DNA from: Sulfurimonas sp.
GTDB lineage: Bacteria; Campylobacterota; Campylobacteria; Campylobacterales; Sulfurimonadaceae
Direction of reading: 5' to 3'
Assembly (NCBI RefSeq): GCF_028714975.1
Contig: NZ_JAQTLH010000002.1
Coordinates: 1 to 64,000 of the forward strand
DNA: 64,000 bases
Part shown: in pieces, positions 1 through 9,282 of the stretch
Layout of the letters: each line of letters opens with the position of its first letter
How positions within the stretch are numbered: position 1 is the stretch's first letter
Notes under the pieces: model-generated
Databases searched by the model: none
What the model was told of the DNA's origin: nothing
Seen by the model: only the letters and a program-made list of their open reading frames with translations
Program-made: the position numbers and the translations under genes

Positions 1-2
1 TC

Positions 3-212
3 TACTATGCAAAATTTGATATGGCAAAGTATAACGGTTACACATACGATAATGCAAGCGAGAGCGGTTTTGACATTATCTACAATCCAAGCATAGTTAA
101 AAACTTACAGCTTCGTCTTCGTGCAAACTATGCAAACGACTTCAATGTAAATGCAGCAGGTGCAACTACAAGTTGGGATGAATATAGATTTATCGCTAAC
201 TATAATTTTTAA
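3..212 (+). CDS. Outer-membrane porin, C-terminal fragment
   Basis: Only the last 69 residues are in the window; the gene is open at the left edge. The fragment alternates polar and hydrophobic residues as in amphipathic beta strands. It ends in ANYNF, with a terminal phenylalanine, the usual C-terminal signal of outer-membrane beta-barrel proteins. Phrases such as [13 protein letters not shown] and the final strand fit the OprD-like porins common in Sulfurimonas and Arcobacter. The exact family and substrate cannot be told from this piece. The chemoreceptor gene follows 11 bases downstream. Confidence 0.7.
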   Translation, partial: YYAKFDMAKYNGYTYDNASESGFDIIYNPSIVKNLQLRLRANYANDFNVNAAGATTSWDEYRFIANYNF

Positions 213-223
213 GGGAAAGTTTA

Positions 224-2065
224 ATGGTAAATAATCTGAATGTACAAAAAAAGCTGGCACTTATAGCAATATCAACATTAATATCGGTGTTGGTTTTGAG
301 TGCTTTGCTTCTTTTTAATGAAAAAGAGACCATGCTTGATGAAAAAAAGGCAAAGCTGGCAAATGTGGTTGAACTTAGTTATAGTTTAGTCGATGCAGAA
401 TACAAAGCTTTTAAATCAGGTCTTATTGATGAAACAACAGCAAAGCAAAATGCTATCAATGCTATAAAAAAACTAAGATACAACGGCACCGATTATATTT
501 GGATAAATGATGATACGCTGCCTTATCCAAAAATGATAATGCACCCGACTGCTCCGGCTCTTGATGGGAAAGTCTTAGATGCCGACAAGTTTAACTGTGC
601 TACACATCTTCAATATGGAATTAATAACAACGATATAATAGCAACTGACGGTAAGAAAAATCTTTTTCAATCTTTTGTTGAAGTCACAAATAAATCTAAT
701 TCAGGTTTTGTAACATACAATTGGACAAAACCGCTTGCAAACGGAGGAGTAACTACAGAAACTTACCCTAAGCTTTCGTATGTTAAAAAATTTAGCGAGT
801 GGGGATTTGTAATAGGAAGCGGTGTCTATATAGATGATATTGAAGTACAATTTTATAAAAATGTAATGCATGCAGCTCTTTATATTTTAGTGATTATTGT
901 TCTGCTCTCACTCCTTTTTATTACTGTTATGAATGATATTGTCCACAAAATAAACGGCTTTAAAGAGGGATTGCTCTCATTTTTTGCCTATTTAAGCAGA
1001 GAATCATCACAAGCAAATCTTATAAAAATAGATTCTCGTGATGAATTTGGAGATATGGCAAAACTGATTAATCTAAATATTGAAAAGACGCAAAGAGGGG
1101 TTGAAGAAGATAGAAGATTAATAGATGAAACCATAGCTGTTTTAGGTGAATTTGAGCAAGGTGATTTATGTCAAAGACTTGAGTTAAATGTTTCAAATCC
1201 TGCTTTAATGCAATTAAAAACCGTACTTAATAATATGGCTTCCAATCTTGAAAAAAATATAAGCAATGTGCTTATAATTTTAGAAGAGTATTCTAGTTAT
1301 AACTATATGGGTAAAGTCGATGAGAATGGATTAAAAGAGCATATATTAAAACTGGCAACGGGTGTTAATACGCTTGGAGATGCCATAACACATATGCTTT
1401 TTGAGACGACTACCAACGGTCTTACTTTGGATGAGAGTTCGGATCTTTTACTCTCTCATGTTGACAAACTTCATAAAAGCTCCATAGATTCGGCACACTC
1501 CCTAGAAGAGACATCCGCTGCAATGCAAGAAGTAAGCATTTCAATTGATTCTATTTCACAAAAAACACAAGAAGTGGTTGTACAATCTTCAGAGATTAAA
1601 GCAGTCATAGGAATTATAAGTGACATAGCAGAACAGACAAATCTTTTAGCGCTCAATGCTGCCATAGAAGCTGCAAGAGCAGGCGAGCATGGAAGAGGAT
1701 TTGCCGTTGTTGCGGATGAAGTAAGGAAACTTGCAGAACGAACTCAGAAGAGTTTAGGGGAGATAAATGCAAGCGCAAATCTACTGACACAATCAATAGA
1801 CGAGATAGGCGATGCGATGTCTAAGCAAAACCATAACATTTCATATATGAGCCAAACGATTGCGGCAATAAGCGAGACTGTTCTTGGCAATACGACAATA
1901 GCCAATGAAACATATGATGTATCCTATGGCATTGATAAGATGGCAAAAGAGCTTATCGCCGATACAAGTGATAAAATATTTATCGGTAAAAATGAGTGTA
2001 GAAGCAGATTTGATTATCCAAAAACTAGTAATAATAAAAATTATATGCGGAAACAATCCGTATAA
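224..2065 (+). CDS. Methyl-accepting chemotaxis protein with single Cache sensor domain
   Basis: This is a 613-residue transmembrane chemoreceptor that should signal to CheA/CheW. A first membrane segment lies near residues 11-30. A periplasmic sCache_2-type domain follows ([20 protein letters not shown] and [10 protein letters not shown] are typical). A second membrane segment is near 213-236, then a linker/HAMP-like region and the signalling coiled coil. The highly conserved hairpin tip is present ([16 protein letters not shown] from about residue 473, then [16 protein letters not shown]). No C-terminal CheR-binding pentapeptide is seen. The start has an AGGGAAAG ribosome site. The ligand is unknown, although this Cache class often binds small organic acids. 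A strong hairpin follows the stop. Confidence 0.93.
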   Translation: MVNNLNVQKKLALIAISTLISVLVLSALLLFNEKETMLDEKKAKLANVVELSYSLVDAEYKAFKSGLIDETTAKQNAINAIKKLRYNGTDYIWINDDTLPYPKMIMHPTAPALDGKVLDADKFNCATHLQYGINNNDIIATDGKKNLFQSFVEVTNKSNSGFVTYNWTKPLANGGVTTETYPKLSYVKKFSEWGFVIGSGVYIDDIEVQFYKNVMHAALYILVIIVLLSLLFITVMNDIVHKINGFKEGLLSFFAYLSRESSQANLIKIDSRDEFGDMAKLINLNIEKTQRGVEEDRRLIDETIAVLGEFEQGDLCQRLELNVSNPALMQLKTVLNNMASNLEKNISNVLIILEEYSSYNYMGKVDENGLKEHILKLATGVNTLGDAITHMLFETTTNGLTLDESSDLLLSHVDKLHKSSIDSAHSLEETSAAMQEVSISIDSISQKTQEVVVQSSEIKAVIGIISDIAEQTNLLALNAAIEAARAGEHGRGFAVVADEVRKLAERTQKSLGEINASANLLTQSIDEIGDAMSKQNHNISYMSQTIAAISETVLGNTTIANETYDVSYGIDKMAKELIADTSDKIFIGKNECRSRFDYPKTSNNKNYMRKQSV

Positions 2066-2080
2066 AAAGCTTGATTTATA

Positions 2081-2108
2081 TTACGCACTTTTTTATAAAA
2101 GTGCGTAA
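2081..2108. terminator. Perfect 12-bp hairpin between convergent genes
   Basis: TTACGCACTTTT and its exact reverse complement are separated by a TTAT loop. The hairpin sits between the chemoreceptor stop and the convergent stop of the ThiF-like gene, so it probably serves as a bidirectional terminator. The U-rich part is inside the stem rather than in a long tail. Confidence 0.7.
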
Positions 2109-2111
2109 ATG

Positions 2112-2783
2112 TTAAGTTGTCGGCAAAGAGAATTTTTGAGTAACCAACTCTCCCTCATTATTGAAAAAAAGATAGTAAAGTTGATTTTTTTTAACACTTA
2201 AACCTGTCAAATATCTAAGTGCCAAATTTGCTTGAAGAGAGGCAATATGCATAACAATCGGAGCAGCAATTCCTGCAGGGGTTTGCAGAATGATTTTAAA
2301 TGCATCTTTAAACGATGAGTGTTCAAAAAAACAGACCTGACCGTGAAACGCCTCTACGCTTCCATATATCCAAGGCAGATTTTTACTTTTGCAGTATTCA
2401 TCTATCTCTGCGCGGGTAGGGAGGTTATCGGTCGCATCTATAATCAAATCAACGGTTATATTTTTTTTAGCAAACTCCTCAAAATCACACTCGTGAGAGA
2501 CTGCTTTTACAAAAGGGCATCTCTGCTCAATCAGCAGTGCATTTAAAGTAGCTTTGTTTTTGCCCTCGTCTCCCACTTTAAAAGCGATTTGTCGGTGGAT
2601 ATTGTGGGTTGAAACTTCATCAAAATCAATCAGATGAATTTCGCCTATACCGCTGGCTCCAAGAGCAAAGGCAAGTGAACTGCCAAGTCCGCCTGCACCT
2701 ATTATGGCTATTTTTTTGTTTTGAAGCAGGTTTTGAGTCTCTTCTCCCCAAAGCTGTATTTGACGATGAAAGTAGTTTATCAT
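2112..2783 (-). CDS. ThiF/MoeB-family ATP-dependent adenylyltransferase (E1-like)
   Basis: This protein belongs to the family that adenylates the C-terminal glycine of ubiquitin-like sulfur carriers such as MoaD and ThiS. It has the nucleotide-binding GAGGLGS near residue 30, the acidic DFDEV, the arginine motif NIHRQ, and DATDN. At 223 residues it is shorter than MoeB or ThiF (about 245-250). The segment that normally carries two zinc-binding CxxC pairs is missing: the chain passes straight from GQVCFFEHSS to AGIAAPIVMHIASLQANLAL. Its start overlaps the end of the nitrilase-like gene by 4 bases, so the two are translationally coupled. A moeB-like gene in a similar position is known to me from Helicobacter. 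Which carrier it serves is unclear. Confidence 0.85.
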   Translation of the reverse strand: MINYFHRQIQLWGEETQNLLQNKKIAIIGAGGLGSSLAFALGASGIGEIHLIDFDEVSTHNIHRQIAFKVGDEGKNKATLNALLIEQRCPFVKAVSHECDFEEFAKKNITVDLIIDATDNLPTRAEIDEYCKSKNLPWIYGSVEAFHGQVCFFEHSSFKDAFKIILQTPAGIAAPIVMHIASLQANLALRYLTGLSVKKNQLYYLFFNNEGELVTQKFSLPTT

Positions 2784-3577
2784 TGCAAGGTTCTTTTATG
2801 TATCATCTCTTTAAAACCCCAAGATTTTCTTGCTCGTATGATATCTGAGTGGCTCATATCTACAATCATAAGTTCCTCTTTATTGCCGAGATGTTCCAAG
2901 AGTTCACCGTTTGGAGAGGCTAAGAGTGAATCTCCGTAAAAACTCCAGCTGCACTCTTTATCTGCATATTCACCGATTCTGTTTGCTCTTAAAATATAGC
3001 AGTTGTGGGTAAATGCACGGGAGAGTATAAGCGCTTTCCATCTCTCATATGAATCAAAAGTCGATACGCTCGGAACTAAAATACAATCAACGCTCTTAGC
3101 AGATATTTGAGTAAACATCTCGTCAAAATGGAGTTCAAATCCGCTCATAATAGCAAATTTAAAACCGTCTACTTTGAACATTAGAGGCGCTTCGATTGCT
3201 TTTTGTTCATTTGCAAAAAATTTCTCTTCGTTCCAGTGCGGATAATTTATAAGAAGCTGCTGTTGATAGTAAGAGCAAGAAGTAGGAGAAAATTTTGCGA
3301 TAGTTTTATAAATTTTGCCTTTTTTTACAATTACAAGAGGTGCTACAATTGTCATTTTGTAGCTATTTGCCAACTCTTTTAAAACTTTTATCTGATGATC
3401 TGCCTGCTCTTGTATCATACTCGCAGAGAGGGTTTGCAGCTCTTTAAAAAATGGATTTAGCGTATACTCTCCTAAAAGCAAAACTTTTACACCCTGTTTG
3501 TTTGCAATTCTGATATAGTTGTAGAGTTTTGTCGAACTCATTCCCTGTGAGCTGAGTTGAAGTACGGCCGCTCTCAT
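2780..3577 (-). CDS. Nitrilase-superfamily protein lacking the catalytic Lys and Cys
   Basis: The 265-residue chain shows the carbon-nitrogen hydrolase fold: an N-terminal GVKVLLLGEYTLNPFF segment with Glu37, a middle YYQQQLL segment and a late KFAIMSGFELHFDE segment. In active members the middle motif carries lysine and the last one a nucleophilic cysteine (pattern K.A..IC.E..F.E). Here the lysine position is Gln106 and the cysteine position is Gly146, both confirmed by reading the codons on the minus strand. Only the glutamate remains, so hydrolase activity by the usual mechanism is unlikely. It lies in an operon with xseB (TAATG overlap upstream) and the ThiF-like gene (ATGA overlap downstream). 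A binding or scaffold role is possible. Confidence 0.8.
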   Translation of the reverse strand: MRAAVLQLSSQGMSSTKLYNYIRIANKQGVKVLLLGEYTLNPFFKELQTLSASMIQEQADHQIKVLKELANSYKMTIVAPLVIVKKGKIYKTIAKFSPTSCSYYQQQLLINYPHWNEEKFFANEQKAIEAPLMFKVDGFKFAIMSGFELHFDEMFTQISAKSVDCILVPSVSTFDSYERWKALILSRAFTHNCYILRANRIGEYADKECSWSFYGDSLLASPNGELLEHLGNKEELMIVDMSHSDIIRARKSWGFKEMIHKRTLQ

Positions 3578-3789
3578 TATTTGCCTTTTATCTCTGTAAT
3601 TTTTATCTGTGCATCTTCTAGTATCTTTTGCGCTTTGCTAAGTTCGCTCATTCCCGTCTCATATGCTTTTACACTCTCATTTAGCGTGATTTCCGGATTC
3701 ATCAGGGTTTCTAAAACTTTTTTTGCACTTTCCAGTTTTGATTCAAAGCCTTCGGCTTTTTCAGTAAAACTCTCAGTTTTTTTAGCCAT
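3577..3789 (-). CDS. xseB: Exodeoxyribonuclease VII small subunit
   Basis: This 70-residue, largely helical protein matches XseB: FESKLESAKKVLETLMNPEITLNESVKAYETG followed by KAQKILEDAQIKI. The subunit joins XseA in a complex that degrades single-stranded DNA. xseA is not in the window. The stop codon shares a base with the start of the nitrilase-like gene (TAATG), and the start overlaps the end of metX by 8 bases, so the genes are coupled. Confidence 0.9.
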   Translation of the reverse strand: MAKKTESFTEKAEGFESKLESAKKVLETLMNPEITLNESVKAYETGMSELSKAQKILEDAQIKITEIKGK

Positions 3790-4888
3790 TTAAAATATCC
3801 TTCACATAATTCTCAAATTTATCAACTTCAACCAAAAAAGCGTCATGTCCGTAATCGCTGTCTATATCGATGTATGTATGATTTTTGTTACCGATTTTAG
3901 TAAGCGTATCGCTTATCTCTTTCATTTCAATATTTTTAAAGAGTAAATCATTGCTAAAGCTCATTAGGTGCAACTCGCTGCTTACTTTTTGCAGAGCCTC
4001 GCTTAGTGAATCAAATCCGCGTGATAAATCATAAATATTTATAGCTTTTGTAATGTAGAGATAAGAGAGCGGGTCAAACCATTTTGTAAAGTTGTAACCG
4101 TTATACTCCAAAAACAGCTCCACTTGAAACTTGCCGAATAGCTCATAAAGTCCGTCCGTATTTTTGTACTCTCTGCCAAACTTGCTCTGCATTGACTCGG
4201 GTGATAAAAAGCTTATATATCCCGCCATTCGACCTACTGCCATACCTGAGAGCCCGTTTTGTTTAATTGTTTCACTCTCATAATAGCCCTCTTTAAAATC
4301 CGGGTCTTTTAGGATTGCTTCTTGCGATATTTTATTAAAAGCGATTGCCCAAGGCTGTGTTGCATGAGTCGTTGCCATAGAGATTATTTTTGATGCAAAA
4401 TTCGGGTATGAAATGGCAAACTGAAGTGCTTGCATACCGCCCATTGAACCGCCGATAATCGCATATACATTATGTATGCCGAGTTTGTCAAAAAGAATTT
4501 TTTGAGCTTTTACCATATCTTTTACGGTAATGACGGGAAATTTGTAGCGATAAGGATTGTGATGCGGATATTGCGGGCTCATAGGACCCGTTGAACCAAA
4601 ACAGCTGCCTATTACATTTGTACAGATTACAAAATATTTGTCCGTGTCCACCGCTTTGCCTGAACCGATAAAACTATCCCACCAACCGGCTTTTTTGTCA
4701 TTTTCATATATTCCAGCGCAGTGATGAGAGCCTGTGAGTGCGTGGCAGATGACGATGACATTACTCTTCTCATCGTTAAGCTCGCCGTATGTCTCATAAG
4801 TTATATCATAAGGCTCTAAAATACGCCCGCTTTCTAAATAGAGCGGGTTTGTAAAATGCTCGGTATATGTTTTTAGGTTCAGTGACAA
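3782..4888 (-). CDS. metX: Homoserine O-acetyltransferase
   Basis: This alpha/beta-hydrolase-fold enzyme acetylates homoserine with acetyl-CoA, the first committed step of methionine synthesis. At 368 residues it has the family length. It shows the early CHALTGSHH motif, the nucleophile elbow GGSMGGMQAL and the C-terminal acid/histidine pair in IDSDYGHDAFLVE. The acyl acceptor pathway matches metY further upstream on the same strand, which uses O-acetylhomoserine. The gene overlaps xseB and heads the xseB/nitrilase-like/ThiF-like operon. A succinyl specificity cannot be excluded by sequence alone, but acetyl is usual in this phylum. Confidence 0.93.
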   Translation of the reverse strand: MSLNLKTYTEHFTNPLYLESGRILEPYDITYETYGELNDEKSNVIVICHALTGSHHCAGIYENDKKAGWWDSFIGSGKAVDTDKYFVICTNVIGSCFGSTGPMSPQYPHHNPYRYKFPVITVKDMVKAQKILFDKLGIHNVYAIIGGSMGGMQALQFAISYPNFASKIISMATTHATQPWAIAFNKISQEAILKDPDFKEGYYESETIKQNGLSGMAVGRMAGYISFLSPESMQSKFGREYKNTDGLYELFGKFQVELFLEYNGYNFTKWFDPLSYLYITKAINIYDLSRGFDSLSEALQKVSSELHLMSFSNDLLFKNIEMKEISDTLTKIGNKNHTYIDIDSDYGHDAFLVEVDKFENYVKDILNG

Positions 4889-4967
4889 CTTTTAGACTCT
4901 TTTTTAAAAATAGTATTGCAATTTTAGCGAAAATGGCTTAAGGACACCTCTAACTATTTGTTGTTTT

Positions 4968-7900
4968 TTATAACTTCCATCCGCTCATAATCTCCAATGC
5001 TTTATCATACTCCAACTCTTCTATCTCTTTCTTCCACTCTGCCAACTCGCTTGTATCTACAATTGCGGTTAAGTTTTTAAAAAGAGAATCTATTTTTTTA
5101 GATTCTAGTATATCGGATTTTGAAATTGTCTCTTTTGTATCGTAAAAGAGTTTTTTTAGTTCCTCATCATTTAGCTTCTCAAATAAAGTATCGCTCTCTT
5201 CATCCAAAACAACCTCTTTAAGTTTCTCTTGCGTATTCTCTAGCGCAACTTTTAATTTTTCTATGTCGCTCTTGGTTATCTCTTGCTTTAATTTGTATTT
5301 TGTATCTATATTTTGACAAATCTCATAGAGCAGATTTGCTCTTAGGTTACCGCTTAAGCCTTTAAGCGTATGAACAAGAGAAGGAGCGGTGTCGTTATTG
5401 TCCGATATAAGCGTTGTTATATCTTTAAATTTACTTCCGATTTCTTGCGAGAAATTTTTTAAAAGTTTATTTATTAACTCTTTTGAGCTGAAAATTTTCT
5501 CCAAATACTCCATATCAAGAATACCGTCTACCGTTTTTAGTGTTGATGGTGTATATTGGATTGTAAAATCAACTTGGCAAAATTTTGCAACCGTTTTATA
5601 AAGCTCGTTCATATCTATGGGTTTTCCTAAATGGTCATTCATACCTGCGTCCATAGCTTTTTGTTTATCCTCTATCATAGCCGCCGCCGTAAGCGCTATG
5701 ATAGGTATCTCTTTATCACTCTCTCTAATGATTTTTGTCGCTTCATAGCCGCTCATAATCGGCATCTGCAGATCCATAAGAATCAGGTTATAGTGAGAAG
5801 GATTTGCAAAGTACTTCTCAACCGCCTCTTGCCCGTTATTTGCCATATCTACCTCTATGGATACACGGTTTAACATCATTGATGCAACTTCTTGATTTAT
5901 TTGATTGTCTTCAACGAGTAGTACTTTTATGCCGTTAAAATTTGGAAGTTTTTCTCTCTCTTGTGGTATAGTTATATTAAAAGCAGCTCTATCCCAAGAT
6001 GCTACTTCAAATTCCAGTTCAAAACTAAATGTCGTTCCTACGCCCACTTGGCTCTGCGCTCTTAATACGCCACCCATTGCTTCTATAATTCTTTTAGATA
6101 TAGTAAGCCCAAGTCCAGTTCCGCCATATTTTCTTGTGGTTGATGTATCAGCTTGAGTAAATGGAGTAAATAGTTTTTTTAGCTGTTCTTCGCTGATACC
6201 TATTCCGCTATCCTTTACGATAAAGGAGATAATTGCTTTTTTTTCATTAAGCTTCTCTTTTAGCTCAATATCAAGTGATACGCCTCCGCTATGGGTGAAT
6301 TTTATCGCATTGCTTATGAGGTTGGAGAGAACTTGAGTAATTCTAAGTTTATCGCCTATAATTACGGAGGGCGCATTATCTTTTAATTCACAATGCGTAT
6401 TAAGAGATTTTTTTCTAGCACTCTCTAAAAACATAAATTTAAGCTGCTCCATAACATCTTCTATTTTAAAACTTTTGTGTTCCAATTCAAGTTTTCCCGC
6501 TTCTATCTTAGAATAATCAAGTATATCGTTTATGATTCCTAGAAGCATCTTTGAAGAGCTGTTTACCTTAAGGAGGAGATTTTTTTGTTTATCGTCAAGT
6601 TTTGTATCAAAGAGCAGTTCACTTAAACCTATAATGGCATTCATCGGAGTTCTTATCTCATGGCTCATATTTGCTAAAAATTGGCTCTTTGTCTTGTTGG
6701 CAAGTTCGGCTTTCTCTTTTGCCTCTTTGATAGCAATCTCTGCCTCTTTTAGTCCTGTTTGGTCAAACATATAGCCTCGTATAGAGGTTAGATTGTTTTT
6801 TTCATCTCTCATGAGGTGTGAAAAGTCATAAAACCATCTATAACTACCGTCTTTTAATCTTAATCTATAAGATTGCTCAAAGTTGTCTATTTTGTTTTCT
6901 ATATAATAAGTAACTTCTTTAGAGATTCTCTCTATATCCTCAGGATGAATAAGATCTGCATATAAAAATGAGTCACTTTGCATCTCACCCCTTGAATAAC
7001 CCAGAATATTTAAACAGTTTGACGATATATATTTTATAGGCCAATTTTGCGACGGATCCCACTCTACGGTCATAACAGGACCGCTTGAGAAGAGTTTTCT
7101 CTCCTCCTCAAGAGCGTTTAGTACCATTTTTTTCTCTGTAATATCCCTAAATACGACTATAGCTCCTCCGTCGTTTGTCGGGGATACCGTTAAATTGACA
7201 GCAAAAAATGAGCCGTCTTTTCTTATAAAATAGTCTTCAATCTCTTTAATTTGTCTATCTTGCATGATTAGATAGATAGGGCACTCTTTATGTGAGTAGA
7301 GTGAGTTATCCGGTTTATGATGATGAAAAAGGTCATGTTGATGTGTGCTTAAAATTTCCTCTTTTGTAAAACCGAGTAAATCAATAGCACTTTGATTTAC
7401 AAAAGTGCACATTCCGTCTTTGTCGACGCCGTAAACTCCATCACCTATAGCGTCTATCATAGTGGCTCGCTGCATAATGGATTCACGCTCTTTTTGTGCT
7501 ATTTTTGACTCTGTTTCTTGAAATTGTTTATAAGATTTTATGATATAGACAATATTTCCTAAAATGAGAAAAATAAAAATAACGCTAAAGACAAAAAGGA
7601 TAAATATAACTTCTCTTTCTAACTCATTTTCATGTTTTTCTACGGTAGAGAGCAGCTCTTTTATTTTTTGTTGCAGCAGCATATATTTTTGTAGCGAGAC
7701 TGCATCGGTCTCTTTTGCTTCGGCTGTTCTTTTTTCAAGTGAAATTGATGTGGCGATGACGGCATTTTTAAAAAAATCTATATAAATCTCTTTTAGCTCC
7801 TCTGTCGCAAAACCGTGAGTATTTAAAAGATTAAGAGTGTATAGAGCTTTTTTTGATGAGATTGCCGCCTCCGCCAAGTAGTCATCATTCCCGATATGAG

Positions 7901-8090
7901 CGCTTCTATAGAGGTTTGACGCAACCAAAACTATCTCTTTGTCAAACTGATTTACATAATTTCTATGCAGTAAAATATCTCTGTTTCCCTCATGTATAAA
8001 ATCATAAGTTATAAACATAGCGATAAAAGAGATAATTAAGACAAATAGATTTGAGATTACGATTTTTTTACTTAGAGATATTTTCATCAT
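4968..8090 (-). CDS. Hybrid sensor histidine kinase with two PAS domains, receiver and Hpt
   Basis: This 1040-residue membrane kinase has, in order: membrane segment 11-33, a helical periplasmic region, membrane segment about 160-185, PAS about 207-320 (AIGDGVYGVDKDG), a second PAS/PAC about 335-450, HisKA with phospho-His477 in SHEIRTP, HATPase (DSGIGI, GGTGLGLTISKR), a receiver with Asp773 in MDLQMP, and a C-terminal Hpt with His907 in HTLKG. It is a complete BarA-like internal phosphorelay whose final output regulator is not visible here. Its start overlaps the stop of a PstS-like binding protein by 4 bases, which suggests that the binding protein feeds the sensor. A separate 79-base gap divides it from metX. 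Confidence 0.93.
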   Translation of the reverse strand: MMKISLSKKIVISNLFVLIISFIAMFITYDFIHEGNRDILLHRNYVNQFDKEIVLVASNLYRSAHIGNDDYLAEAAISSKKALYTLNLLNTHGFATEELKEIYIDFFKNAVIATSISLEKRTAEAKETDAVSLQKYMLLQQKIKELLSTVEKHENELEREVIFILFVFSVIFIFLILGNIVYIIKSYKQFQETESKIAQKERESIMQRATMIDAIGDGVYGVDKDGMCTFVNQSAIDLLGFTKEEILSTHQHDLFHHHKPDNSLYSHKECPIYLIMQDRQIKEIEDYFIRKDGSFFAVNLTVSPTNDGGAIVVFRDITEKKMVLNALEEERKLFSSGPVMTVEWDPSQNWPIKYISSNCLNILGYSRGEMQSDSFLYADLIHPEDIERISKEVTYYIENKIDNFEQSYRLRLKDGSYRWFYDFSHLMRDEKNNLTSIRGYMFDQTGLKEAEIAIKEAKEKAELANKTKSQFLANMSHEIRTPMNAIIGLSELLFDTKLDDKQKNLLLKVNSSSKMLLGIINDILDYSKIEAGKLELEHKSFKIEDVMEQLKFMFLESARKKSLNTHCELKDNAPSVIIGDKLRITQVLSNLISNAIKFTHSGGVSLDIELKEKLNEKKAIISFIVKDSGIGISEEQLKKLFTPFTQADTSTTRKYGGTGLGLTISKRIIEAMGGVLRAQSQVGVGTTFSFELEFEVASWDRAAFNITIPQEREKLPNFNGIKVLLVEDNQINQEVASMMLNRVSIEVDMANNGQEAVEKYFANPSHYNLILMDLQMPIMSGYEATKIIRESDKEIPIIALTAAAMIEDKQKAMDAGMNDHLGKPIDMNELYKTVAKFCQVDFTIQYTPSTLKTVDGILDMEYLEKIFSSKELINKLLKNFSQEIGSKFKDITTLISDNNDTAPSLVHTLKGLSGNLRANLLYEICQNIDTKYKLKQEITKSDIEKLKVALENTQEKLKEVVLDEESDTLFEKLNDEELKKLFYDTKETISKSDILESKKIDSLFKNLTAIVDTSELAEWKKEIEELEYDKALEIMSGWKL

Positions 8091-8905
8091 CGTACTCTTA
8101 TAAAAAGATTTTCTTCAACACTGTTTTGTCCGTACTCTTCAAGCATCCAATAGACAAATTTCTCCGCTTCTTTATTTGTCTTTAAAAAAACCAAGTTTAG
8201 TTCTCTTCTTATCGGATAGCTTTGATTTTTGATATTCTCTTTGGACGGCTTGACATTTTCAAGTGCTAAAATTTTTATAGGCAGACCGTGTTCCACAATA
8301 GCATTAGCAGACCCCGCAGATATGTAGCCGATGCTATTTGGAATTCCGCCGACCCAAACCATCATGTCGTTATTTGCTCCGGCTTCCCACGCCGAGGCAT
8401 CTATCATCTTTGACTTGTCGCTGTTTTTTGGATTTTGAGGGTGAAAAAGACCGGTATATTTTTCAAAAACAGCTAGCGTTCCGCGGTCTAGCCTTTTTGA
8501 AAGCAGATGAATTTTCTCATTTTTGCCGTTAAATTTTTTCCAGTTTTTGACTTCTCCAGTGTAAATCTCTATTAAATCTTTTTTTGATATATTTTGAAGA
8601 GGATTGTCGCTGTTTACTAGAAAGGCTAAAGTGTCATAGCCGATTGTTACATGGGAGAGAAGGTTTTTTTCTTGCGGGGTTAAATCTCTGCTGACCATAC
8701 CGATTTCTATCTTACCAGATAGAAGAGAGTCAACCGCATTTTGGCTACCGCCGCCGGATATGTTTAGTTTTATACCGCTCTCTTCTTTGTATTTTTGAGC
8801 AACTTGTTCAATAATAGGCTGTATAGTAGTGGCACCGACGCAGTTTAGTACCGTCTCACCAAATAAGAGACTAAAAGGCAGTAAAAAAACTAAAAAATAT
8901 CTCAT
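8087..8905 (-). CDS. PstS-like periplasmic phosphate-binding protein
   Basis: The 272-residue protein has a signal peptide (RYFLVFLLPFSLLFG) and the phosphate-binding pattern CVGATTIQPIIEQ, GGGSQNAVDSLLSG, IGMVSRDLTPQE, with LDRGTLAVFEKY later. It resembles the PBP_like_2/PstS group that binds phosphate or similar oxyanions. No PstC, PstA or PstB genes accompany it. Instead it is translationally coupled (ATGA) to the large hybrid kinase, so it may act as the periplasmic sensor for that kinase rather than as a transporter component. The ligand is inferred from the family only. Confidence 0.85.
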   Translation of the reverse strand: MRYFLVFLLPFSLLFGETVLNCVGATTIQPIIEQVAQKYKEESGIKLNISGGGSQNAVDSLLSGKIEIGMVSRDLTPQEKNLLSHVTIGYDTLAFLVNSDNPLQNISKKDLIEIYTGEVKNWKKFNGKNEKIHLLSKRLDRGTLAVFEKYTGLFHPQNPKNSDKSKMIDASAWEAGANNDMMVWVGGIPNSIGYISAGSANAIVEHGLPIKILALENVKPSKENIKNQSYPIRRELNLVFLKTNKEAEKFVYWMLEEYGQNSVEENLFIRVR

Positions 8906-8942
8906 TTTTTATCCAATATATTTGTTTCTAACTACAAGTATT

Positions 8943-9281
8943 TTAAAATGTAATCACTTTATAATCGCTTTGAAGAGCATTTGTAAGCATCTCTCCCGTA
9001 TGAGTTAGTTCAACTCCAAGTGCGCTTAATTGCTCCGACACACCGTAATCATCGCTGCAAACAACGCAAACATTAAACTTCACACCTGTTTGCATAACTG
9101 TTTTTACTCTCTCTTGAAGCTCTTCATTTTCGGCTAAAAGCTTAGCCGATGGTCCCCAAATCATGATAGTAGCCTCATCCCAGTAACCACGAGGAAGCAT
9201 CACCGAACCGTATAAAAGTATAAGTTTTTTTGCTACCTCTTCATCGGCGCTTGACCATACTATAAGAAGTTTATTTTTCAT
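8943..9281 (-). CDS. DsrE-family small protein
   Basis: The 112-residue cytosolic protein has the DsrE/DsrF-like layout: an N-terminal KLLIVWSSADEEVA strand-helix, a central hydrophobic strand ATIMIWGPSAKLL and a cysteine-bearing NVCVVCSDDYG (Cys72 and Cys75), then GVELTHTGEML. Members take part in sulfur transfer or bind sulfur compounds. It lies one base after the metY stop, so it is almost surely co-transcribed with this sulfhydrylase. Its exact partner is unknown. Confidence 0.7.
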   Translation of the reverse strand: MKNKLLIVWSSADEEVAKKLILLYGSVMLPRGYWDEATIMIWGPSAKLLAENEELQERVKTVMQTGVKFNVCVVCSDDYGVSEQLSALGVELTHTGEMLTNALQSDYKVITF

Positions 9282-9282
9282 T

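Noticed and set aside
1905-2108. Second frame over the end of the chemoreceptor gene, possible frameshift
   Set aside because: The main frame keeps the usual receptor ending (FIGKNE) and a plausible short tail; the other frame has no family similarity.
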